Assembly (NCBI GenBank): GCA_023428035.1
Contig: JAEYZO010000157.1
Coordinates: forward strand, 1 to 6,499
DNA: 6,499 nucleotides
Source: Pseudomonadota bacterium
GTDB lineage: Bacteria; Myxococcota_A; Polyangia; Polyangiales; Ga0077539
Reading direction: 5' to 3'
Below, one piece after another: positions 1 to 5,132 of this stretch (the first letter of the stretch is position 1; each line of letters begins with the position of its first letter). Both the position numbers and the translations under genes were made by a program. The notes below the pieces were generated by a model. That model was not told the DNA's origin, did no database searches, and saw only the letters and a program-made list of their open reading frames with translations.

Positions 1-1060
1 CGCCGAGCGAGAGCGCGCTCGGGACCGGGTGCACGCCCTCGGCGTTGCCGAAGTAGATCACCGCGCGGCCGGGCTTGCCGTCGTCGGGCGGGTCGACGCC
101 CAGGAGGTCTCCGAAGCCGTCGCCGTCGACGTCACCCGCGGGGCCGAGCGAGCGCGTCCACTCGCCCTCGACGCTGAGGGGGACGTCGAAGAGCGTGACC
201 CCGTCGTCTCCGCCGCGCCGGAGGAGCACCCTGCGCGGCGCGCCCACCCCGACGACCCGCTCCGTCACCAGGAGGTCGGCGTAGCCGTCTCCGTCGACGT
301 CGTCGACCTCGTTCATCCGCAGCGACGCCCCCGCGCGGCGGAGCTCGAGGGTCTGCGTCGGCACGAGGCCCAGCCCGCCGGGGCCGCCGCGGTAGATCCC
401 CGCGCGAAGCTCGTCCATCGAGCGCAGCAGCACGTCGGCGTAGCCGTCGCCGTTCAGGTCGTGGATGCGCCCGAAGGCCGTGTCGACCTCGGAGCCCACC
501 GCGCGCACCACGAACTCCCAGGTGTGCGAGCCCTTCGGGGAGATCATCCCGTCGCGCCTCGGGAGCACGCGCCAGAAGTACACCCCCGCCGCGAAGTCCT
601 CCGCGGGGCGATGCTGCGTGCCCGTCACCTCGACGCTTCGCACCAGGTCTCCGCAGGCGCGGTCGCGGCAGACCTCGAGCCGACCGCCCTCGACGCCGAC
701 GGGGTTCAACCACCGGAACGTGGGCCTGCGCGAGGTGATCCTCCCGAGCGACACGGGCCACAGGAGCCTCGGCACGCCGTCGAAGGGCGGCTGGCACACG
801 CCCTCGACGCAGACCCCGCGACCGACGCAGGGCCGACCGCAGCGACCGCAGATCGTCACCTCCGCGGCGCCGGCGTCGCCCGCGTACACGCCCTGACCGT
901 CGGGCCCGGGGCGGGTGCCCACGGTCACCGTGACCGACGTCCCGCCGTCCATCACCGGCGAGGTGCTCACCTCGCCCGCGCAGCCCACCCCCAGCAACGC
1001 GAGGAGCGCTGTGCGGAGGGCGACGCCGCGCCCGAGCGAGACCATGGTCAGCACACCCAT
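1..1060 (-). CDS. FG-GAP/VCBS repeat lipoprotein, 3' end cut by window edge
   Basis: Predicted exported lipoprotein of unknown function; 353 codons are visible and no stop is reached before the left edge. The N-terminus has Arg11/Arg16, a hydrophobic stretch (residues 13-25) and LLGVGC with Cys27 as the likely lipidated residue; the -3 position is Gly, so the lipobox is not ideal. A linker follows, then a Cys-rich segment (residues 71-89, six Cys, CGRCGRPC then CVEGVC). Residues about 95-187 look Ig/Fn3-like (TFRWLNP, YFWRVLP, WEFVV). Three calcium-binding-type FG-GAP motifs come next: DLNGDGYAD (201-209), DVDGDGYAD (254-262) and DVDGDGFGD (310-318), spaced 53-56 residues, as in beta-propeller blades; more blades probably lie beyond the edge. 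The ATG at 1060 is preferred because GAAGG lies 6 bases upstream; an in-frame ATG at 1045 is the alternative. It is 67 bases downstream of the ureohydrolase gene on the same strand. The fold assignment is good; the function is unknown. Confidence 0.85.
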   Translation of the reverse strand, partial: MGVLTMVSLGRGVALRTALLALLGVGCAGEVSTSPVMDGGTSVTVTVGTRPGPDGQGVYAGDAGAAEVTICGRCGRPCVGRGVCVEGVCQPPFDGVPRLLWPVSLGRITSRRPTFRWLNPVGVEGGRLEVCRDRACGDLVRSVEVTGTQHRPAEDFAAGVYFWRVLPRRDGMISPKGSHTWEFVVRAVGSEVDTAFGRIHDLNGDGYADVLLRSMDELRAGIYRGGPGGLGLVPTQTLELRRAGASLRMNEVDDVDGDGYADLLVTERVVGVGAPRRVLLRRGGDDGVTLFDVPLSVEGEWTRSLGPAGDVDGDGFGDLLGVDPPDDGKPGRAVIYFGNAEGVHPVPSALSLG

Positions 1061-1127
1061 CGATGACCTTCGCGGAGGGCGCAGGGTATCCCTGTTTCCC
1101 CCCCGGGCGCCATCGGCCAGGGGTCGA

Positions 1128-2075
1128 TCAGCGGAGGGCGCGGCGAGAGGCGATGCCCGCGAGGCTCTCCGCGAGCACGTTCACCGCGAGGAGCGAGGTG
1201 ATGCCCTGGAGGTCGAAGTCCGGGGCGACCTCCATCACGTCGCAGCCCACCAGCGGCAGGCGCGACGCCGCGCGCACCAGGGCGAGGGCCTGCCACGAGA
1301 AGATCCCGCCGGGGACGGGGGTTCCCGTGCCGGGGGCCATCGACGGGTCGACGGCGTCGACGTCGAAGGACAGGTAGTAGAGCCGGTCGGGGGCGAGGGC
1401 CTCGACGCGAGCGATGACCCCGTCGAGGTCGCGGTGCACGGTCTCCGCGGAGAGCACCCTGAACCCGTGGGTCTCGGCCCAGCCGAGGTCAGACCTCGCC
1501 GAGAAGGGCCCCCGCACGCCGATCTGGAGCACGTCGCCCGCGCGCAGGAGGCCCTCCTCCATCGCGTTGCGAAAGACCGTCCCGTGGTGGGGGTCGATGT
1601 CCCAGGCCGAGGGGTAGGTGTCGGAGTGCGCGTCGAAGTGGATGAGCCCGAGGGGCCCGTGCACCTTCGCGAGCGCGCGCAGCGCGGGGAGCGTGCAGGT
1701 GTGGTCTCCGCCGACGAGCGCGGGCACGGCGCCGGCCATCGCGACCTCGCGCACCCGGGCCTCGATGTTCGCGAGGGAGCGAGGGATGTCCATGGGCACG
1801 CAGAGCACGTCGCCGCCGTCGCAGCAGCGCAGGGCGTCGAAGAGGTCGACGTCGGGCCCGGGGTGGTAGCCCCGCGAGAGGGCGCTCGCCTCGCGCACGC
1901 CCCGAGGGCCGAAGCGGGCGCCGGGGCGAAAGGTGGTGCCGCCGTCGAAGGGCGCGCCGATGATCATCGCGTCGACGTCGCGAGGGTCGTCGTGGCGCGG
2001 CAGCCGGAGGAAGGTCGACACGCCCGCGAAGCGAGGCACCTCGCGGGGTGAGACGGGTCTGAAGGGGTGCTTCAT
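1128..2075 (-). CDS. speB: Agmatinase/guanidinobutyrase-type ureohydrolase (arginase superfamily)
   Basis: Binuclear-metal (normally Mn) hydrolase that should release urea from a guanidino compound in the cytoplasm: agmatine to putrescine if it is SpeB, or 4-guanidinobutyrate to GABA if GbuA-like. All superfamily metal ligands are visible: His125 in GGDH, Asp148/His150/Asp152 in FDAHSD, and Asp238/Asp240 in SFDVDAVDP. Also present are His164 in HHGT, the PGTGTPVPGG loop (248-257) and Glu282 in MEVAP. Length (315 aa) is normal for the family (about 305-320). The N-terminal PRFAGVSTFLRLP and the GFRVLSAE segment (204-211) recall the guanidinobutyrase/guanidinopropionase branch more than E. coli SpeB, so the substrate is uncertain; guanidine hydrolases also belong to this superfamily. 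The symbol speB is the usual family label, not proof of substrate. No clear Shine-Dalgarno precedes the ATG; a 7-bp inverted repeat abuts it instead. It starts 49 bases after the third AIM24 gene, same strand, probably as part of that transcript. No decarboxylase or transporter partner is in view. Confidence 0.93.
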   Translation of the reverse strand: MKHPFRPVSPREVPRFAGVSTFLRLPRHDDPRDVDAMIIGAPFDGGTTFRPGARFGPRGVREASALSRGYHPGPDVDLFDALRCCDGGDVLCVPMDIPRSLANIEARVREVAMAGAVPALVGGDHTCTLPALRALAKVHGPLGLIHFDAHSDTYPSAWDIDPHHGTVFRNAMEEGLLRAGDVLQIGVRGPFSARSDLGWAETHGFRVLSAETVHRDLDGVIARVEALAPDRLYYLSFDVDAVDPSMAPGTGTPVPGGIFSWQALALVRAASRLPLVGCDVMEVAPDFDLQGITSLLAVNVLAESLAGIASRRALR

Positions 2076-2099
2076 CGCGAGGGGAGCGTAAGCCTCGCG
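2076..2099. repeat. 7-bp perfect inverted repeat abutting the ureohydrolase start codon
   Basis: CGCGAGG (2076-2082) and CCTCGCG (2093-2099) are perfect complements around a 10-base loop. In the minus-strand transcript this hairpin would end directly before the AUG of the ureohydrolase and take up the space where a ribosome binding site should be; no purine-rich site is seen there. It could damp translation or mark the boundary with the AIM24 genes. GCGAGG is a frequent word in this DNA, so chance is a real alternative. It lacks a T tract and is not a standard intrinsic terminator. Confidence 0.4.
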
Positions 2100-2124
2100 G
2101 CGGGCGTTGCGAACGGCGGAGCGC

Positions 2125-2814
2125 TCAGCTCCGGTTCGACTTCACCGGCCGGAAGGGGTGCAGGAAGTTCGCGAGGGAGCTCGGGTTGCGGGTCTGCACC
2201 CAGAGCCTGCCCTGCCCCTGGAACGAGCACACCACGCCCTCGCCCGAGAGGAAGAGCGACTTCATCCCGCCGAGGCGCTGCACCTGGTAGTTGAGCCCCT
2301 GGCTGAAGGCCACGAGGTGCGTGTTGTCGCAGATGTACCCGGGGTACTGCTGCCCGACGTCGATGGTGTGACACCCGCCGTAGGTCGCGAACCACAAGAG
2401 ACCCTGCCCGTGCGCGCGCAGGAGGAACAGCCCCCCCGCGAAGAAGCCCTTGGCCCCCTGCCACTTGGTGTCGAGCTGCACGCCCGGCGTAGAGGCCAGG
2501 TAGGCCCCGCTCTGGAGGAAGATCTCCATCCCGGGCTGGAGCTCGATCACCTGCACCGACCCCTCGGGCGCGGGGGCGATCCAGAGGGTCTGCCCCGGCG
2601 CGGTGGCGGTGAAGGTGTTCTGAAAGAGGCTCTCGCCGCCGAGCATCTTGCGCTTGAGCGCAGCGCCCAGGCCGCCCTGCAGGTTGGTCTGCATCTGGAT
2701 GGCGTCGTCGCGGGCGACCATCGCGCCGGCCTCGGCCACCACCTGCTCGCCGGGCTGGTCGAAGGTCACCTGGATCACCCCGAAGTCAGGGTTGTGTCGG
2801 ATCTCGTTGCGCAT
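2125..2814 (-). CDS. AIM24 family protein (TIGR00266), third copy of the tandem triplet
   Basis: Member of the AIM24/DUF124 family (TIGR00266), an all-beta fold placed with the TRAP-like superfamily; no enzymatic activity is established for the family. Length (229 aa) is typical. Family motifs in order: VAEAGAMVARDD (27-38), LGGESLFQNTF (58-68), SGAYLAS (102-108), HGQG (135-138), and the C-terminal hallmark LSGEGVVCSFQGQG (189-202) followed by QTRN (207-210). There is no signal peptide or transmembrane helix, so a cytoplasmic or peripheral location is likely. It carries an extra loop (GQQYPGY, 154-160) after CHTIDV that its siblings lack, and ends in a basic tail HPFRPVKSNRS. It follows the second copy with only 6 bases between stop and start; the likely ribosome binding site GGGAGG lies inside the end of the preceding gene, which suggests translational coupling. 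The family is certain from motifs; the role is unknown. It could serve as one subunit of a hetero-oligomer with its two siblings. Confidence 0.93.
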   Translation of the reverse strand: MRNEIRHNPDFGVIQVTFDQPGEQVVAEAGAMVARDDAIQMQTNLQGGLGAALKRKMLGGESLFQNTFTATAPGQTLWIAPAPEGSVQVIELQPGMEIFLQSGAYLASTPGVQLDTKWQGAKGFFAGGLFLLRAHGQGLLWFATYGGCHTIDVGQQYPGYICDNTHLVAFSQGLNYQVQRLGGMKSLFLSGEGVVCSFQGQGRLWVQTRNPSSLANFLHPFRPVKSNRS

Positions 2815-2820
2815 CTGAGC

Positions 2821-3489
2821 TCACGCCTCCCGCGCGGGCAGCATCGCGCCCACCGTCTGCCCGTACTCCGACGCGTTGCGCGACTGGAGGTACACCACGC
2901 CCTGCCCCTGGAAGTGACACACCAGCCCCTCGCCCGAGAGGAACGACGCGATCCACCCCCCGCCGCTCTTGCCGACGGTGTACTGGAGCGTCGACTGCCA
3001 CGCGACGAGGTGGCCCGTGTCGATGACCATCGAGCCGTCGACGTTCACCTGCTCGAGCGCGCCGAAGGCCCCGACGATCACCTGGCCCTGCCCCTGCGTC
3101 GCGAGGGTGAAGAGCCCCGCGCCGGAGAAGAGCCCCTTGAAGCCCCCGCCCTGGGTCTGGACCTCGATGGTGGGGCTCGACGCGACGAAGGCCGACGACT
3201 GCATCACCCACTGCTGCATTCCGCACTCGAGCACGGCCATGTCGCCGCAGAGGGGCGGCGCGAAGAGCACCTCGCCGGTGCCGCCCTGCGCGGTGAAGGT
3301 GTTGCGGAAGAACGACTCGCCCCCGAGGAGGCGCATGAGGCCCTTGCCCACGCCGCCGGCCTGGGTCTGCATGTTGACGTTGGGGGTCATGCCCACCATC
3401 GCGCCGGTCTCGGCCATCACCGACTCGCCGGGCTGGAGCCACACCTGCGCGAGCGACTGCGAGGGGCGGTAGAGGATGTTGGTCTGCAT
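2821..3489 (-). CDS. AIM24 family protein (TIGR00266), second copy of the tandem triplet
   Basis: Second of three adjacent AIM24/DUF124 paralogues, 222 aa. Motifs: MAETGAMV (25-32), LGGESFFRNTF (55-65), SAFVAS (99-104, where the siblings have GAYLAS), TQGQGQ (131-136), LSGEGLVCHFQGQG (184-197) and LQSRN (201-205). It is the most divergent of the three in the middle: residues 80-98 carry two Cys (Cys81, Cys89) and a MQQWVMQ stretch not shared by the others. It shares with the third copy a 17-base identical DNA stretch at the SGEG motif (2237-2253 and 2927-2943). No signal peptide or membrane segment is seen. The start ATG is preceded by AAAGGG about 10 bases upstream, and the gap from the first copy is 19 bases, so all three are read as an operon. 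The function of the bacterial family is not settled; eukaryotic Aim24 is a mitochondrial inner-membrane protein linked to cristae organisation. Confidence 0.93.
   Translation of the reverse strand: MQTNILYRPSQSLAQVWLQPGESVMAETGAMVGMTPNVNMQTQAGGVGKGLMRLLGGESFFRNTFTAQGGTGEVLFAPPLCGDMAVLECGMQQWVMQSSAFVASSPTIEVQTQGGGFKGLFSGAGLFTLATQGQGQVIVGAFGALEQVNVDGSMVIDTGHLVAWQSTLQYTVGKSGGGWIASFLSGEGLVCHFQGQGVVYLQSRNASEYGQTVGAMLPAREA
2826..2831 (-). promoter_or_regulatory. Ribosome binding site of the third AIM24 gene, inside the second
   Basis: GGGAGG on the minus strand lies in the last codons of the second AIM24 gene, 11 bases before the ATG of the third. The TGA of one gene and the ATG of the next are 6 bases apart, so ribosomes finishing one gene would be placed to start the next. 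The spacing is slightly long for a strong site. Confidence 0.5.
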
Positions 3490-3508
3490 CTCGGTGGTGC
3501 CCTTTCGC

Positions 3509-4201
3509 TCAGGGGAGCAGGCGCGTGAGCCAGCCCACGAGGCTGCCCGTGTTGCGCGACTGGAGGAGGATGCGGCCCTGGCCGCGGAACTCGCACACGA
3601 GGCCCTCGCCCGAGGCCATGAGGCCCATGAGCCCGCCGCCCGACGAGCGGATGGTGAAGTCGAGGGTGCTGTCGAAGCCCACGAGGTGGCCGTTGTCGAC
3701 GACGTAGCTGCCGTTGCAGTGCACCTCGTCGACGCCGCCGTAGCTGGTGACGAAGATCTTGCCCTGGCCGCCGGCCTCGATGAAGAACGCGCCCTCCCTG
3801 GCGAGGAGCGCGCGGAGGCCGCCGAAGCGCATGCGCAGCGAGACGGGCCCGGCGCTCGCGAGGTAGGCCCCCGCGGAGAAGAGCATCGAGCGGCCCTGGA
3901 GCTCGATCTCCTTGATGCCGCCGCTCATCGCGGGGGCGAGCCAGACCCAGCCGCCCTGCGGGGAGGAGAACTGGTTCACGAAGAACGACTCGCCGCCGAC
4001 GAGCTTGCGCACGAAGGCGACGAAGAGGGCCTTGACCTTGTCGAAGAAGCCCGCGCTCGGGTCGGCGTTGAGCTTGACCTCCATCGCGAGGTTGCTCGAG
4101 CGCGCGACCATGGAGCCGGCCTCGGCGGTGAGCACCTCGCCCGGGGCGAGGTTCACCTGCAGGAGTGAGAACGCGGGTTCATGTTTGACGATCGACTGCA
4201 T
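3509..4201 (-). CDS. AIM24 family protein (TIGR00266), first copy of the tandem triplet
   Basis: First gene of the AIM24 triplet, 230 aa. Motifs: TAEAGSMVARS (25-35), VGGESFFVNQF (68-78), GAYLAS (111-116), GGQG (144-147), SGEGLVCEFRGQG (197-209) and LQSRN (213-217). This copy appears closest to a standard TIGR00266 protein. It differs from its siblings by about 10-14 extra residues before the GGES motif (about 47-66), reading SAGFFDKVKALFVAFVRKL, which could form an amphipathic, partly hydrophobic helix suited to membrane or partner contact. No N-terminal signal peptide is seen. The start ATG has GGAGG only 3 bases upstream, a strong but tightly placed site. It faces the M48 protease gene divergently across a short spacer, so both may share control. 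The protein ends at WLTRLLP, without the basic tail of the third copy. Family call certain; molecular role unknown. Confidence 0.94.
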   Translation of the reverse strand: MQSIVKHEPAFSLLQVNLAPGEVLTAEAGSMVARSSNLAMEVKLNADPSAGFFDKVKALFVAFVRKLVGGESFFVNQFSSPQGGWVWLAPAMSGGIKEIELQGRSMLFSAGAYLASAGPVSLRMRFGGLRALLAREGAFFIEAGGQGKIFVTSYGGVDEVHCNGSYVVDNGHLVGFDSTLDFTIRSSGGGLMGLMASGEGLVCEFRGQGRILLQSRNTGSLVGWLTRLLP

Positions 4202-4298
4202 CGACCTCCGTCGCCCCTTCTGCGCCGTGGTGCCGGCGCCGCGTTGGCCGTAGAGCTCGGCCGTCGAGGCGGTGGGGTATAATGGAGCCGGCGCGGAC
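4202..4298. promoter_or_regulatory. Divergent control region between the AIM24 operon and the M48 protease gene
   Basis: This spacer holds the 5' ends of two divergent transcripts. GGAGG for the first AIM24 gene lies at 4205-4209 (minus strand). The only AT-rich patch is at 4278-4283, a perfect TATAAT on the plus strand; read on the minus strand the same patch offers TATACC (4281-4276). No convincing -35 box lies at 16-18 bases from either. GGCCGT occurs twice 13 bases apart (4246-4251, 4259-4264), and GGCCG/CGGCC also form a short inverted repeat (4246-4262); this might be a regulator site but is short enough to be chance. Confidence 0.5.
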
Positions 4299-5132
4299 GT
4301 GGAAGAGCTTCACAAAGGCGCTCCGTTGGCTCCGTCGCGGGGCGAGGGCGGCGGGGGTTTTCGGCAGAGCCGGAGGCGCACGCTCGTCGAGCTGGGCGCG
4401 GTCGCGGCGGTGATCGCCGCGGTGGCGCTCGGGCTGCGGGGCTGCGCCGACCGGGTGACGGAGGCGGTGGTGGCGCGCACGCCGCCGAGCGTCGACGCGC
4501 GGGTGGGCGAGGCCGCGGCGGAGGCGCAGCGCGCGGCGAGGATGAGCCCCACGCCGCCGGAGGTGGCCGCGAGGGTCGAGCGGGTGTTCTCGCAGCTGCG
4601 GGCGTCGCTCACGGTGGCTGAGCGGGGCTCGCTCCTCGCGCTGCGGGCCACGACCTTGAGGGACGACGAGGCCAACGCCTTCGCGCTGCCGGGGGGAGAG
4701 ACCTTCGTGCTCACGGGGCTCGCCGACCGGCTGCGAGGGGACGACGACGCGCTGCGCGGGGTGCTGGCGCACGAGCTCGGTCACGCGGCGCGACGTCACG
4801 GGGTGCGGTCGATGGTGCGGGCGAGGGTGTACCCGCTCGCGCTCGCGACCCTCTTCGGCGGCCTCGGGGACCTGAGCCTCTCGCTGGTGGGCGCGGCGTC
4901 GAGCCTCGAGGGCCTGCGCTACTCCCGCGCGATGGAGGACGAGGCCGACGCCTTCGCGGTGGAGCTCCTGGGGCGCAGGGGCGAGAGCGCCGAGGGCCTC
5001 GCGCGCTTCCTCGAGTCGCTGGAGCGGGCGCCGGTGCCGACGGTGCTCTCGACGCACCCCGAGTCGGCGGCGAGGGCGAGGGCGATCAGGTCGCGTACTC
5101 GTCGGGGCGGTAGCGCCCCGGGTGCGCCCTGA
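4272..5132 (+). CDS. Membrane-anchored M48 family zinc metalloprotease
   Basis: Predicted envelope protease of peptidase family M48 (HtpX/Oma1/BepA/Ste24 group). Zinc site: HELGH with His167, Glu168 and His171, and the third ligand Glu222 in MEDEAD (221-226). Other M48 marks are NAFALPGGETFVLTGL (135-150) and STHPESAARARAI (260-272). The N-terminus has SRRR then one hydrophobic segment (about 38-56), so the catalytic domain should face the periplasm on a single anchor; RGC at 56-58 might instead be a lipobox, though Arg at -2 is unusual. There is no HtpX-like set of four helices and no TPR region, so it is a small one-domain member. The stretch 183-212 is hydrophobic, as in many M48 proteins. 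The start is uncertain: GTG 4272 gives 286 aa but overlaps a TATAAT; GTG 4299 and TTG 4326 are alternatives that keep all domains. The last 14 residues (RSRTRRGGSAPGAP) are poorly conserved-looking and overlap the convergent dehydratase gene. Residue numbers are from GTG 4272. The family is certain; substrates are unknown. Confidence 0.93.
   Translation: MGYNGAGADVEELHKGAPLAPSRGEGGGGFRQSRRRTLVELGAVAAVIAAVALGLRGCADRVTEAVVARTPPSVDARVGEAAAEAQRAARMSPTPPEVAARVERVFSQLRASLTVAERGSLLALRATTLRDDEANAFALPGGETFVLTGLADRLRGDDDALRGVLAHELGHAARRHGVRSMVRARVYPLALATLFGGLGDLSLSLVGAASSLEGLRYSRAMEDEADAFAVELLGRRGESAEGLARFLESLERAPVPTVLSTHPESAARARAIRSRTRRGGSAPGAP
4278..4283 (+). promoter_or_regulatory. Perfect TATAAT -10 box for the M48 protease gene
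   Basis: TATAAT is the sigma-70 -10 consensus and stands out in DNA this GC-rich. A start of transcription about 7 bases downstream (near 4290) would put the GTG at 4272 upstream of the transcript. Translation would then begin at GTG 4299 or, better, at TTG 4326, which has AAAGG (4314-4318) 7 bases ahead of it. No good -35 is seen, so the site is unproven. Confidence 0.45.

Noticed and set aside
132..797. Minus-strand open frame of 221 codons within the lipoprotein gene
   Set aside because: It is out of frame with the FG-GAP motifs and consists of Arg/Ala/Gly-rich low-complexity sequence.
29..1066. Long plus-strand open frame (345 codons) opposite the FG-GAP lipoprotein gene
   Set aside because: Its product is Arg/His/Ala/Pro-rich with no domain, while the minus strand in another frame shows a signal peptide and three FG-GAP motifs. 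It is an antisense shadow of GC-rich coding DNA.
1082..1094. Short inverted repeat CAGGG-TAT-CCCTG between the ureohydrolase and FG-GAP lipoprotein genes
   Set aside because: A 5-bp stem without a T tract is too weak to call a terminator or operator. The remaining intergenic bases show only the GAAGG site used by the lipoprotein gene.
2107..3528. 473-codon plus-strand open frame opposite AIM24 copies 2 and 3
   Set aside because: It is His/Leu/Arg/Glu-rich and repetitive without any motif, whereas the minus strand has three clear AIM24 genes. Its length only reflects the lack of AT-rich stop codons.
4246..4264. GGCCGT direct repeat and GGCCG/CGGCC inverted repeat upstream of the M48 gene
   Set aside because: These are very short GC-only words in GC-rich DNA; without comparison to relatives they cannot be called an operator.
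4282..4413. ATG-started 43-codon frame inside the 5' end of the M48 gene
   Set aside because: It is out of frame with the protease, its ATG overlaps the TATAAT, it has no ribosome binding site and its second half is Arg/Gly/Ala filler. A leader peptide role cannot be supported.
4179..5057. 292-codon minus-strand open frame opposite the M48 gene
   Set aside because: It has no domain, is extremely Arg-rich and covers the plus-strand HELGH protease gene; shadow.
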